From contig NC_085135.1 of NCBI RefSeq assembly GCF_030269925.1, positions 9,796,753-9,860,752 on the forward strand: a stretch of 64,000 nt of DNA, given 5' to 3'. Shown here piece by piece: positions 1 to 11,309 of the stretch; positions within the stretch are counted from its first letter, which is position 1; every line of letters starts with the position of its first letter. Both the position numbers and the translations under genes were made by a program. Under the pieces are notes generated by a model. The model was not told the origin of the DNA, searched no databases, and worked only from the letters and a program-made list of their open reading frames with translations. Source of the stretch: Bombyx mori. Its lineage: Eukaryota; Arthropoda; Insecta; Lepidoptera; Bombycidae.

Positions 1-60
1 TTCCCCCCGCACGGATGCGCGAGGCGAGGCCCTTTCGGAAAAAAAAAAAAATAAAAAAAA
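1..60 (+). other. 3' tail of an unidentified retroelement with poly(A)
   Basis: A short GC-rich stretch ends in about 21 adenines with one T (39-60). This is the look of the 3' end of a non-LTR element on the plus strand whose body lies before the window. Too little remains to name the family. It is followed directly by a TTAGG-like motif. Confidence 0.5.
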
Positions 61-88
61 GATTAGGATTAGTTTCACGTGGGGGTGC
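61..88. other. TTAGG-like junction sequence and left target duplication of element A
   Basis: The 15 bases GATTAGGATTAGTTT follow the poly(A) tail at 61-75. The same 15-mer recurs at 63246-63260 shortly after another poly(A) tail. The last four bases, GTGC (85-88), are repeated at 31964-31967 just after the 3' LTR of element A, and are read as its 4-bp target duplication. Confidence 0.5.
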
Positions 89-270
89 TGTTACACACTA
101 CTCTACAAAGCAGCTTTGCCCTAATCAGCTCGTTTACGAGCTCACTGTTTTTCCATTAGAGTCATCATTTTTAGCTTTCTTGTAAAATCAAATCGTATTG
201 AAAACCAGTTAGAATCTGGAAGCCGTCGCGAGCATACATAAGTTTGAGAAGTCAACAATAGTGTTGTAAA

Positions 271-1628
271 GGAGAAACCCCATTTTGGGCCTAAGCGTTA
301 CACGAATGGGATATGTACCAAAAAATTCGTCTATTTTGCTTGATTAACCTATTAAAATCTTAGCTTAATTTTTTTTTTTTTTTTTTTTATTTATTTATTA
401 CAAAAACATACAATTTTAATCATAATAACAAATATCTTAGCTTCATTGAAATGTCTTAGCTTCATTGACAATGGCCAAGTGTAGAAAATAAGTTGAATTC
501 AATTTTTTGTTTTAAACAATCTTTGTAAACATCTGCAACACTTATTTCAATATACGTAACTAGCTCCACAAACGTGCGGACTAGAATTAGAACATCCATA
601 AAATAGGATCGATTTAGTGGAAATCAAGTGTAAAAAATAATGAATACTCTTTTGCTTAAGGATAAATGACTGTTTTTATAGGTATTTTAATCAATGTAAA
701 TAGAGTATGGCCATCGAATCGTGACACAACTACTTACAATGGCGGCGATTCAAAATATCTACAACTGACAACATTAAATATAGCATGAAAGGGTAGTTTT
801 GCATTTTTATATTAATGTGACTATGCCATAGAAAAACACAAATGTATCAAATCGTGTTATGTTATCTTTAATGTTGCCAACTGAAGATATTTTGGATTTT
901 GCCGTAAAGCAGTAATGCGTTTCAGTTTGAAGGGCGGGGCAGCCGTTGTAACTATACTGAGACCTTAGAACTTATATCTCAAGGTGGTCGTACATGTCTA
1001 TGAGCTCCAGTAACCACTTAACATCAGGTGGGCTGTGAGCTCGTCGATGGGTATCTAAGCAATAAAAAATAAAAATAAAAAAGGCATGAAATGAAATGTG
1101 ATGAGATAATATTATGGGAGCACGTAATGATTTATATTTTATATAAAAAAGTTATCAGTTAAATATAGTTTTTCATATAAAAAAGTTTTCATTAAAATTA
1201 AAATAAGACTGACCTAAAGGTCTTAGTTACCAGGTCATAAAATCCCTTAAAAAAATCATTTCGTGCGCAGCGCGTTTCGCATTACGTTGTTTTTAATTTT
1301 TGGCTTTCGTTCGTTTTCGTAAACAACCTAACGCGCGATTTCTCGTAACAGGTTCCATTTTTATTTTAAAGCAACCTGTTGCTGCAGCAGGTTTCGTAAA
1401 AAATTACTCATCTTTAGTAGGAAACAGCCTCAAAAATATCGTTTTTATTAAAATATCTCGAACAATAAACATAACCTAAAATGTAAACATTGTCTGATTT
1501 TACCAATTTGGCCATTGCTGGGAGACCTGAAAATTGGGCTCATGAAACCTTCTTAGGTATTGTAACTTATGCCCAAATTCTAGCACTGTAACGCCAGGCC
1601 CAAGTTTGTATGGATTTCGGGTTTGTCC
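271..1628. mobile_element. Non-autonomous DNA transposon with inverted repeats and no target duplication (Spy-like?)
   Basis: The uninterrupted 3' LTR of A reads GTTGTAAA-ATTGTGAAG. The 5' LTR has 1,358 bp inserted exactly between those halves, with no base duplicated or lost. The ends are imperfect inverted repeats: GGAGAAACCC at the left, GGACAAACCC on the other strand at the right, and a further matched block of the form GGGCCTRRGCGTTACA about 15-30 bases in. No transposase ORF is visible. Cut-and-paste elements of the Spy group are known to insert between AAA and TTT without duplication; here the site is AAA|ATT. The Spy assignment is inference, but the structure is seen directly. A LINE tail sits inside it. 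Confidence 0.7.
902..1082 (+). mobile_element. 5'-truncated LINE (or LINE-tailed SINE) 3' end of a silkworm-type family
   Basis: This stretch runs from GCCGTAAAGCAGTAATGC through CCACTTAACATCAGGTGGGC and GAGCTCGTC to a terminal AATAAAAAATAAAAATAAAAAA tail. I recognise it as the 3' end of a non-LTR family very abundant in Bombyx DNA, possibly BMC1-like. Only about 180 bp are present and there is no coding capacity. It lies inside the DNA transposon at 271-1628. Confidence 0.6.
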
Positions 1629-1716
1629 ATTGTGAAGTCTAATAAAAGACAGTTTAGTCGTGAAAAGTTTTTTGTGTTTTTTTTAAAAGAAGTTTGGGAA
1701 AGGCAGTGTAACAAAT

Positions 1717-1734
1717 TGGTGTCAGAAGTGGGAT
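1717..1734 (+). other. Primer binding site of element A (probably tRNA-Leu)
   Basis: TGGTGTCAGAAGTGGGAT starts three bases after the 5' LTR. Its complement ends in TGACACCA, as expected for a tRNA 3' end, and the form fits tRNA-Leu priming. The tRNA identity is from memory of the family and less certain than the site itself. Confidence 0.75.
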
Positions 1735-2210
1735 ACCAGAGAAGAAATCTGAGACAGACCGTCAAAAATTCTGGTATCTCGAATCCGAGCCATCAAACTT
1801 CAAGAACGACCGACAGTAAGCCTTGCCCTAAGGACAAGCCTGCGTCTAAACACAACTCAAGAGGACGACGGTAAGCCTCCGCTGTTAAGGGTGAGCCCGC
1901 TCCAGCCGCGACGTGACGCACAGAGACGACAGTCCAGCTGCTTCTCCAATTCTAACTCACCCACCATCAATCAGCATCCAGAACATAACTACCAGCATCC
2001 TGCTCCTGACGAGGCAATGCGGTACGGCGTGCTTCTGTGAGTGCTCTACACTTCAAATTCTCCGAAAATTTCAAAGTTCTTTAATCTTTCTAATTTTATA
2101 TTTAATCCTAACCTGTATTTCAAGTGCTATTTTTGTATTCCAATTTTATCCAGCACATCATAATTCAAACCTAAATGTCAGTCAAATCGGAATCTTCAAA
2201 GAAAGGCGAA
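1735..2210 (+). other. Untranslated leader of element A with two donor-like sites
   Basis: No convincing coding sequence is present. Two splice-donor-like strings occur: ACA|GTAAGC at 1816 and ACG|GTAAGC at 1871. They are of interest because errantivirus-type envelopes are expressed from a spliced RNA and an acceptor-like site lies at 25000. Confidence 0.4.
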
Positions 2211-3426
2211 ATGACGGACAAAATTACCTTATCCTTTTAAACCAAATTCATCAAAACTTATAATGGGGACAGAGAATCACTCCCCGCGTTTTTTACTAAT
2301 TGTGACAATGCAATGTCCTTAGCTAGTTCGGATCAACAACCCGTCTTATGTAAATTTATTATCTCACAATTAGAAGGAAAAGCCCAAGTCGCATGTAGTC
2401 TAAGAACGTTTACTAAGTGGACGGAACTAAAAAACTTTTTAAGGTAAACAATTATTAAATGAGGATGTTACTAAATTTTCCTTAAGAATTGAACAAATAT
2501 TAACGCGTATTCATTCTAACATTCATTATAGTTGTAAGGACGAAAGGGAGCTTCTAGGCAGAACCGCAGCCATGGAGGATCTTGCCCTTAACACATTTTT
2601 ATTGGGATTAAATCCATCACTATCTAATATAGTTCGTTGTAAAAATCCAACAACCCTCAGTGACGCCATACAATATGCCATTGATGAGGAAAAAATATTC
2701 AATTTATACAAAATTAACACAAAATCCCAAAAACAATGTTCAGTCTGTAACAAAGCGGGCCATACTTCCTCAGAATGCTTTAAAAATAAAAAAACCTTTT
2801 TCAAAAAACGTTTTCCAAATTCATCATCAAAATAATTTTAATCAAAATCAAAACCCTAATTCAAATAATTCTTATATTAAAACGTGTAATTATTGTAAAA
2901 GAACCGGTCACACGCTTACGGAATGTCGCAAGCGTCAATTTAACGAGAATCGCCGCGAAAACGCAAATTCCGCGCAAAACGATAACTCGTATATTAGGTC
3001 TCGTGTTGCGCCTGCGCAACCGTGTGAACAAGAAAATTTAAACTAAATCGGATTTCGTTGCCGTGTCCTTCGAAATCCAATCAAAATCATAAAGACACGA
3101 CTTATACTAAATCTTCTAAATTCATGACTCAAGTAAAAGAATTGAGTTCTCCTAACTTCACGACTCAACCAAAAGAATTGAGTTCTTCTAAATTCACGAC
3201 TCAACCAACAGAATTGAGTTCTCCTAACTTCACGACTCAACCAAAAGAATTGAGTTCTTCTAAATTCACGACTCAAATAAAAGAATTGAGTTCTCCTAAC
3301 TTCCCGACTCAGCCAAATAAACTGAGTTCTACCAAGTTTATACCTCGACCAAAAGAGTTGAGTTCTACTAAATTCACGACTCAGTCAAAAGAATTGATGA
3401 GTTCTACTAATTTAAATGATAAATAA
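2211..3426 (+). pseudogene. gag: gag of element A, broken
   Basis: A plausible ATG at 2211 is followed by an in-frame TAA at 2238-2240, then capsid-like coding sequence resumes. A frameshift follows near 2445. The better-preserved part (2465-2835) leads into a zinc knuckle of CCHC form (CSVCNKAGHTSSEC), and a second one (CNYCKRTGHTLTEC) lies at about 2884-2930 in another frame. A low-complexity repeat domain follows. At least three lesions mean no Gag can be made. LINE B is inserted at the 3' end of this region. Confidence 0.75.
3121..3408 (+). repeat. 36-bp minisatellite coding a 12-residue repeat
   Basis: About eight copies of a 36-bp unit encode variants of SSPNFTTQPKEL, alternating between SSPNF and SSSKF types. 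The array lies between the Gag zinc knuckles and the protease of element A. A related unit reappears at about 8998-9030, on the far side of LINE B, so B is inserted inside the array. Confidence 0.85.
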
Positions 3427-4628
3427 AAAATAAATAAAAATAAAATAAAATAAAATTCATTTAATTCAGACCCTCTTAAGTCCATATGTTGTAAGTAGAA
3501 TAATACTTAGAACTATGTTAGTAAAATTAAAATTAGCAATTAAAACATTTAAACATTTAATTCATAAATCTGCGCTGCTTTGAGGCACCTGGTATATGGG
3601 TATTAATATGAACCCAGTGTCTCAAAACAGCACATTCGGGTTTATTACCTATAACCATCAGGATATTATTAGTACTCGCACGAACCCCACGCATCAGTGA
3701 GGCCGTTCGTTTGCGGATGATTGATGAAAAGTCATCCACGTGAGCATCCGCAAACATACCTGATGCGCTACAGTACCGCGGGAGCCCCAACAACATCCTG
3801 AAAGCATTATTATATTGCACTCGGAGAGCATTGTATGCCCGCCGCGCATATCGAACCGACAGGGTACAGGTATATAAGGACTGGCAAAACGCCTTGAACA
3901 AGGTTACTTTAACCTGTGCGGTACAACGGTAGAACCTGCGGGCCAGCATACTGCAGCGGACAGCCAACGCTCTCCGTTCCCTTTCAATATCTGCATCATC
4001 TTTAAGGTGCTCAGTTACAATATAGCCAAGGTATTTGAACTCAGTAACCCTCTTCAGTGGAGTACCTCCGAGCGTCACTGGTGGCACATAAGTCGGTTTG
4101 GTCTTTGCTGCCTTAAAGACGAGCAGTTCACTTTTTTTAACATTATAGCGGAGCCCGTGAGATTCCGCGTACCTCTCACAGATGGACAACAACCGCCGGA
4201 GAGCACCGATCGATGGGCTCAACAGCACCATGTCGTCAGCGTAACTGATGCTGTTCACACAGTGACCATCAATCGAGCAGCCGACACGTGCGTCACCGAG
4301 TGCCTCGATCAACTCATTAATATACAGGTTGAAGAGCGCCGGTGAGGTTAAGCCCCCCTGCCTCACCCCGCATTCCAACCTGTACTCCTCCGAAAGTGTG
4401 TTTGACCATCTTACCTGATTGGTCTGATACTCGTACCAATGGGAGAACAAGTCCACGTAAGGTCCCGGTACGCCCGTCTGCCTCAACTTACCCCACAACA
4501 AGTCGTACCTGACTAGGTCGAAAGCCTTCGAAAGATCGAGAAACACTGCATAAACAGGCGTATTCCTCTCCGTGTAGTATCCCACCACATGCTTTAGCGA
4601 CAGGATTGCACACTCGGTAGATATAGTA

Positions 4629-5842
4629 ACCGGCAAACTTCTTGAGCAAATGACCTTGACTGCGCAGAACCGAATTTTAGATCACTTTGGTGGTGAGGGT
4701 GAGGCGCGACGGCAGGGGAAATCGTATTGAGCGCGTTATTGGTAGATCAGTCGAACCCTGCGCCCCGCACCGCGCCCTCGTTCCGCTTGCTCCCAAAAGT
4801 ACGCTTGCGTACAGTGAACAGTCTATCGTTATTAATCGTTAAGTTATTTGTTATAATTGCTTGTTGACTTTGTTGCCATTGCTATTTGTTGAGTGTTTGT
4901 TGATTTTTTATAAAAAAATACACTATGCCGCGACAAACTGGTGTAGTATTCAAAAGAAAGGGTAGAAAAATTGTGTACGACGTATATTGCTTCATTATAA
5001 AACAGGGGAAGAATGATATGGAAAAAGTAAAACAGACTTCGGAAGCAACAAAAACATCCGTGAGTACTGTTAGGTGCATTATTAACGAAGCTAAAGGCTC
5101 TGGCTTGCTCGCCGTGTTTCGGACTCCGGGTAAGAAAAGATCAGGGAAGAAGAAAGTTACCGGAATGGATAGTTTCGTTCAATCTGTAATAAAAAGATGT
5201 AATCATAATAACTACATAACAAGCAGCGAAACTCCGTACCGTAGAAAGGCTTCGAAAAATTTAAAGAAGATATAAATTTTAATGGCTCGGAATGAAGTTT
5301 ACGACGAATTATGAAAGAGCTAGGCTTCAGATGGAAAAAAAAACAGAAAATAATCGGAAGCTGGTAATTCAAAAAAGTAACATTCGATTACGACGAATCG
5401 AAAATCTTCAAAAAATAATTAATTATAGACAAAAAAGAAGACCCAACCGACCGAGTTGTAAACTACACCGATGAGCCCTATGTCGACTCATCACGATGAT
5501 AGCGGCTCGGGTGATCAAAACAGTGATGATGATGATGGTCAAGATTATGATAACGAAAAAAAAATTACAAATACCAGCTTCGCTTCAACTGAACCAAGAC
5601 CTGGCAACAGCTATAGTTTTGACTTAATAGAAGGAATATATATTTTACCCCAAGATTAAACTATTACAATTATTAACCTATATTTTTTGTTGATGTTCTA
5701 ATAAATATATAAATAAAAAAATATGTTGATTTTAATAATTTAATTGCATTATGACGCAGAGTAAATAATGTTTTTGCACGTGAGTGTACCATGCGCGAAC
5801 TTACCCCCACTACGTCAACAAATGCTCAAGAAGTTTGCCGGC
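4629..5842 (+). mobile_element. Tc1/mariner-type DNA transposon, internally deleted
   Basis: The 19-bp inverted repeats are CCGGCAAACTTCTTGAGCA at the left (from 4630) and the same on the other strand at the right (to 5841). TA dinucleotides flank it at 4627-4628 and 5843-5844, the usual IS630/Tc1/mariner duplication. It contains a deleted transposase and is inserted in the RT gene of element B. Confidence 0.85.
4925..5510 (+). pseudogene. Remnant transposase of the IS630/Tc1-like type
   Basis: From the ATG at 4925 an amino-terminal helix-turn-helix region can be read (KTSVSTVRCIINEAK) with a basic GKKRSGKKK stretch. The frame then breaks near 5225, and a second segment carries KELGFRWKKKTENNRKLVI and RRIENLQKIINYR. 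A further shift leads into YTDEPYVDSS, which fits the catalytic aspartate region of this transposase type. The reading then jumps to an acidic tail (5471-5659), so the remaining two catalytic residues appear deleted. No active enzyme can be made. Confidence 0.7.
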
Positions 5843-7639
5843 TATTATAACATCGGTCTAAAACCGAACTGAGCATCACTTAATTTAAGATGATCACTCA
5901 CCTGCCGCTCGAGCACTGCATCGAGTACCTTAGCAGTTATGGTTGCCAGGGAGATCGGCCGATAGTTGTTACGATCCGATACGTCGCCTGTTTTATTTTT
6001 TTAAATCGGGACAACGACCGTTCTCATTAACGCCCCGGGCAGATACGAATGTCTGATACAGAAGGTATATAAGAGCGCTAGCAATCTAGGTAAATGCGGA
6101 CCAGCGTGTTGAAAGTGCTCAATGCTGAGGTGGTCATGACCGGGAGACTTACCCTTAGTCATATTCATTATAATTTTAGTTATTTCCTTCGTTGTTATCC
6201 GAGGTGGTACTTGCGAGGGTCGACTCGGGTCCACCACCCTAGCATCAGCATCTCTACTTAACTGACCGGGTGATTGTACCCTGAAATGGTTCTTAAACAG
6301 ATTAGCAATCCTCACAGGCTCACACTCGCCATTAATGCTCACCGGAATACCAGCTTTCGGACTCAATTTCCTTGTTTGTTTCCAGAAACCTCGAAAGTCT
6401 TTTTGTTCATGTTTGGTGGCAAGAATATTCATTTTTATTTGTTCCTGATGGTTTTGACAAAATTTAAGTTGTTTTTTGAATAGTTTTCTCGATTCCACCA
6501 TATCCCTATACACAGTTCCTTTCCGAGGTTTCCCGTTCCACACCCAGCAAAGAAAAGTTTGTCTAGCCTCCCGGTGAGCACTGCGGACGTGCTTGTTCCA
6601 CCCAATCAATGGTCGAATACCCCTATGGGTTATTCCACACTTATTACTAAAATTATCATAACAGTTAATAGAGGCTTCAGTTAAAACATTAATAATACAC
6701 ATATAAAAATTATTTATAACAGATTGATGATTCACATTAGTACACATTTTATCACAACATTTGCTCAATTCTAGAGGAAAATCTATTAATTTCAATTTAT
6801 CATTACAATATTTAAAATACATATCAATTTGATCTCCTGTGCGTTCACCCCATATAATTTTATTTACATTACTAATATTAGGCGGAATAGTCATGGATCT
6901 AACCCTTTCAAGATTACATTCGACCTCCAATGGAAAATGATCTGACCAGAAAACATCATAATGTATTTTTACGTTTACTACTGTCCGCCACGCGGCCACA
7001 CTAGTTAAACAATGGTCGAGCCACGAACAGGTACCATGCGCATCGCTAGTGTAAGTATATGATTGAGAGTCAATACCTAGTCTCTCAATGTCCGCACATA
7101 GCCAATTCTGCTCCGCACAAAAACTTAACATTTAATTTCCAAATAATTTGCCAGGATGAGCATTAAAATCTCCTAACACATATATAGATTCAACATTTTC
7201 ATTCTCAACTATAGCAGATATTTCACTGAGGCATTCAACAAATTCACATAAATGATCAAGTTCGTTTGTAGGCATATATACACTAAAAAATAACATAGAC
7301 CGATCCGCGACACACACTTTGATCGCGACAATACGCTCACTCGCACAGGGGATCACAGACACCGATTGAAATGAATCATTTCTCCATAATAGGCCTACGC
7401 CACCGTAAGGACGGCCGCGCAATAACCCACTGCTATTGTCCATCGCTGATTTACCAAAATAAGAAAAGTCTTTGTTTAACAACCCCAGATCAGGTACTTC
7501 GGTTGGTAATAACCAGGTTTCTTGGAGTGCTATTACATCCACCTTCTTACTCAGTAGCCGTATACAATCCATAGACCTCTTTAGGCTCATACAGTTGAAG
7601 CTCATAATTTTATATGTCTTGTGGTTATCTTTATCCATT

Positions 7640-8867
7640 TTAAGTAATTAATTTTGGTTCATCACTTGTTTTCCCATATTTATTATACTGTACAAACCTG
7701 CGGTAAGATACCCCACAAGGCCATAAATTCTCATCCATAAATATCGATAATTTATCCTTAGGGATCATAAACTTGTACCCTCCGTAATCTTTTTTAAATT
7801 TCATATTTACTTTCTCTAATTGCACGTCAACACCGGTCTTGCTTATAATATAATTAGAAATATCTTCCGTCATGCAATTAATATCAACATTATATATATA
7901 AAACGGTATTCTCGTATTTGCCGCTTTAAATGTATTGTAATGACTATCCGCTTTTCCCGTCATTGCAGTGAATCTGTTCTTATTACGCTTTCGTTGCACC
8001 AGGACCCAGTCATCATTTTTGCAAATTTTCCCATTACTCGCACTAGTACTCGAACCCGCTACCTCCGAAGCCCGAGGTGCGCGCGCAGCCACCTCAGCAT
8101 ATGAGTTGCTGCTAGGCTGACTCACCTCGATTCTCGCCGGGCGCGATGTTACACGTACAGGCGACACCGCCGACCGCCTACCTCCAGAACCCTTTTCTCC
8201 GCTCAGCCGCTCAGTTGGACGCGAAAGTGAGAGGCCACTATGACATGTTACCTTGCGTGCGAGCGAATCGGATGACAGTAAGTGAGCCACCGGGCGTTGA
8301 GTCTTTGTGTTGTCAATGCAAGAAGTATGAATGATATCCGTTGAATCGGTTTGAAATTCTTCCGTTGAAATATGCGGAAGACCAACTGGACTACTATTGC
8401 AATCAAAACTGTCTTGTAAAATAGCAGCCCCTCTCTTTTTGTTTCCATATATCTCCGAAGTTTGATTTAAAACCATCTCTTTTTATAAACAACACATTAT
8501 CTTGCAGTTTAATAATGTCCCTTAACAATCTCGTGGCATCTATATGGTCAAATGTGACCGGGGGAAGACGATGTAAGTCTCTTGCCACAAAAATAGGTAC
8601 CAAATCAGGGTCTGTTTCTTTGATCACACATAGAATATCTTCCATATCTCGCTTACTTTTTCCTTCACCTTTTCTATGTACCCTTCGAGTTGTAGTTTGT
8701 ACAGACTCGAAAAGTAATTTTTTCGCCTGTGTGATTTCATCAGTCGTGAACGCAGTAGAACACAGACGAAGTATACTGTCTTCATCCATTACATCAGCTT
8801 TATTTTGCACAAAAGCCAATAGCTCACAAATAACTATATTACAGTTATTACACTTTACGATATCCAT
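7640..8867 (-). pseudogene. ORF1 of element B, frameshifted
   Basis: I start it at the ATG at 8867 (MDIVKCNNCNIVIC); the longer reading from 8942 starts at a non-ATG codon. The amino end has a cysteine cluster and an all-alpha-looking region, and resembles the ORF1 family that accompanies arthropod CR1-like LINEs. The frame breaks near 8440 and continues to the TAA at 7640-7642. Only one base separates this stop from the ORF2 ATG (TAAAATG), so ORF2 could be reached by reinitiation. The function is inferred to be RNA binding. Confidence 0.65.
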
Positions 8868-9003
8868 ATTGATGGACTGACCACGCGGAACACCTGCACG
8901 CGCGCGCACAAAGCAAATACCGTGCGGTAAAATAACAAACAAAAAATTTTACTCAAATTCAAAAACCAATCAATACAATTCTAACTTTATTAATTCTAAA
9001 TTC

Positions 9004-9657
9004 ATGACTCAATCAAGACAACTGAGTACTACGATATCGAATGATAACAAAAATCAGGGCCGTACTCAGAGTCCGAATTCAAAAAATAATTTACCTAATT
9101 CTAGCTTAGTAACAAATCCTAAATCTAAACTTATGTACGAAATTAACGATTACAGTAAAAAGGTGTCTTTACCTCATATTTACTTAAATTCTAAACATGC
9201 CTCTGAAAAACTATGTTTCCTTATTGACACAGGATCCACCATAAGTATTATAAAAGGATCTAGTTTATTAGAAGTTCCGAATCTCTCGAACGAGATCGTG
9301 AAATTAAAAGGGATTAATAGTTCAGAAAATCCTGTTGAAACATTAGGCACTTTCCAAATGGAATTTAATCTATATAACGAAACTTTTAAATACAAATTTC
9401 ACCTTACAAATGACGATATTAATTTAAATAATTACGATGGAGTTATTGGTAGCGATTTTTGCAATTATTTTGAATCGAACATCAATTATTTTTCTAAATC
9501 CTTATCTGTAATGAATCATTCTATTCCTATCATTTATACTCAACCAACTTATATCATTCCGGCTCGTTCCGAAGCCGTCATTGAATGCGCAGTGTCAAAT
9601 CACGTGCTCGAGCTTTTTCGTAATAACGAAGCTCTTGTTCTAGATCATACCTTGTGA
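9004..9657 (+). pseudogene. pol: Protease region of element A
   Basis: The segment carries a retropepsin active site, LIDTGSTISII, at about residues 74-84 of this reading, followed by the expected flap and a later GVIGSDF motif. It would cut the Gag-Pol polyprotein. The frame ends at 9655-9657, just before the RT domain, which is in another frame. A frameshift near 9650 therefore separates protease from RT. The upstream part still shows a unit of the 36-bp repeat array. Confidence 0.85.
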
Positions 9658-11079
9658 AGGTGTTTATGTCGCTAATTGCATAGTTACAATCAAACAAAAT
9701 AATAAAATAAATATTTCTATTTTAAATACTACAGAGAGCGATATCGAAGTGAAAGATTATCACGTAACGTTAACGCCTCTCGAACGTGAATGTTTTGATT
9801 ACGAATCTTGTTTTAATATTAATTCTAATGTAACTTCTAAATCTGATCGTATTAACAAAGTTCTAAGTCTTATCCGATGTTCTCATTTAAATGATGAAGA
9901 ACGTAAAGTTCTTTTAGAGTGTTGTTCACAATATACAGATATTTTTCACATCGAAGGTGAACCTTTAACTTTCACGAGTGCTATTGAGCACACCATAAAT
10001 ACAGGCAACGCACCTCCTATCCACGTTAAGTCATATCGTTTTCCTGAATGTCACAAAGAGGAGGTCGATTCTCAAATTCGTAAGATGTTAGAACAAGACA
10101 TCATCCGACCTTCTATTTCACCCTGGAGCGCTCCGGTTTGGGTTGTGCCCAAGAAAATGGACGCTTCCGGTAAACGAAAATGGAGAATCGTTATAGATTA
10201 CCGACGCCTTAATGACGTTACCGTTTCAGAGACTTATCCGCTACCTCTTATTACAGACATTCTAGACCAGTTGGGTCATTCGAAATATTTTAGTACGCTG
10301 GATCTTACAAGCGGATTTCACCAATTACGAACCAGCGCTCAGGACGCCCCAAAAACGGGTTTTACAATTAGCACTAATTCGAGCATGTCTGGACATTACG
10401 AATTCACCAGAATGCCTTTTGGGTTGAAAAATGCCCCTGCTACTTTTCAACGTCTTATGAACACTGTTCTATCAGGTCTACAAGGCCTCCACTGTTATAT
10501 TTATTTGGACGATTGTATCGTGTACAGCCAAAATCTTAACTCGCACATTACCAAATTAAAATTGGTATTTGATAAATTTCGACAATTCAACCTCAAACTC
10601 CAACCGGACAAGTGTGAATTTTTAAGAAACGAAGTCACTTATCTTGGCCATATTATCACCGATAAAGGTGTTTCTCCTAATCCCGAAAAAGTCAAGGCCG
10701 TTTCACAATTCCCAATTCCGAAAAATCCTAAAGAAATAAAATCATTTTTAGGCCTCATAGGTTATTATCGCCGTTTTATCGAAAACTTCTCTAAGTTAAC
10801 TAAACCACTTACTTCCCTCTTGAAGAAGGATGCTGACTTCCTTTGGAACAAGGAACAGCAACACGCATTCGAATTCTTAAAAGAAAAACTAGTTACTGCC
10901 CCTCTACTTCAATATCCAAATTTTTCAGAACCTTTTAATGTTACTACAGATGCAAGTAATTACGCCATAGGCGCAATTTTATCCCAAGGCCAAATAGGCA
11001 AGGATAAACCAATAGCGTATGCATCACGCACTTTAAACAAAGCCGAAGGCAACTATTCCACCACTGAGAAAGAGCTTTT
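9658..11079 (+). pseudogene. pol: Reverse transcriptase and first half of RNase H of element A
   Basis: The longest open stretch starts at 9749 but coding similarity begins earlier, just after the frameshift near 9650. Motifs include RIVIDYRRLNDVT, STLDLTSGFHQ, the catalytic YIYLDDCIVYS at about 10497, and FLGLIGYYRRFI. RNase H begins with VTTDASNYAIGAIL at about 10940. The gene is cut within RNase H at 11079 by copia D1 and resumes at 23169. The motif order is that of Ty3/gypsy pol. Confidence 0.9.
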
Positions 11080-11248
11080 TCTAATAAAACTAGCACGTTG
11101 AGATTCAAATGAGAACTGGTTTTTATTCATTCAAAAAATATACACAGATAAAACACAAATACCAATATAGGTTAGTTTCACATTAGTGACAACAGATGTC
11201 GGTACTTAGCAGTATTTAATGTTGATTATTTAGATATAAATTTCAACA
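11080..11248 (-). repeat. 3' LTR of copia D1
   Basis: This 169-bp repeat matches 23000-23168 without visible difference. On the minus strand it is preceded by the purine tract GATATAGTGGGAG (11249-11261), the plus-strand primer site. Confidence 0.9.
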
Positions 11249-11309
11249 CTCCCACTATATCTAATAATCATAACCATAAGCATTTATAAAAAAAATATTA
11301 TGTAACATT

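Larger units (their letters stand above)
89..1713 (+). repeat. 5' LTR of element A (split by an insertion)
   Basis: The LTR consists of 89-270 plus 1629-1713, together about 267 bp. The 3' partner at 31701-31963 is 263 bp and uninterrupted. Differences include a 4-base indel near 131 and a substitution near the 3' end. The 3' copy gives the exact empty site for the insertion at 271-1628. Confidence 0.9.
3557..7638 (-). pseudogene. ORF2 of element B: endonuclease-reverse transcriptase, broken
   Basis: The protein begins at 7638 with an AP-endonuclease domain (ALQETWLLP, then a VLGDFNAHPGKL motif). An in-frame TAA at 7132-7134 interrupts it and the same frame continues from 7131. The RT starts with KGKSPGHDHLSIEH near 6150 and runs through NNYRPISLATI (about 5960) in another frame. 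A DNA transposon (4629-5842) splits it before the catalytic FLDLSKAFD (about 4530) and the SYADDMVLL motif (about 4230). The product would have copied its own RNA into chromosomal nicks. One nonsense codon, one frameshift near 6001 and the insertion inactivate it. Confidence 0.85.
3427..8935 (-). mobile_element. Element B: non-LTR retrotransposon (jockey/CR1 superfamily), near full length
   Basis: Read on the minus strand it has ORF1, then ORF2 with endonuclease and reverse transcriptase, then a short 3' end running into an A/T-rich TTTTA-type repeat next to 3427. The 5' end lies near 8935. It interrupts the 36-bp repeat array of element A, and a Tc1/mariner-type element is inserted in its RT. 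Both ends are estimated to within about 10 bases because no clear target duplication could be fixed in the low-complexity flanks. Confidence 0.8.

Noticed and set aside
1913..2263. 116-codon open frame with a hydrophobic stretch in the leader of element A
   Set aside because: No recognised motif, and it overlaps the expected gag start. Composition alone explains the hydrophobic run.
3121..3408. CRISPR-like regular repeat
   Set aside because: The repeats are directly adjacent, coding, and lie in a eukaryotic gag gene. There are no spacers.
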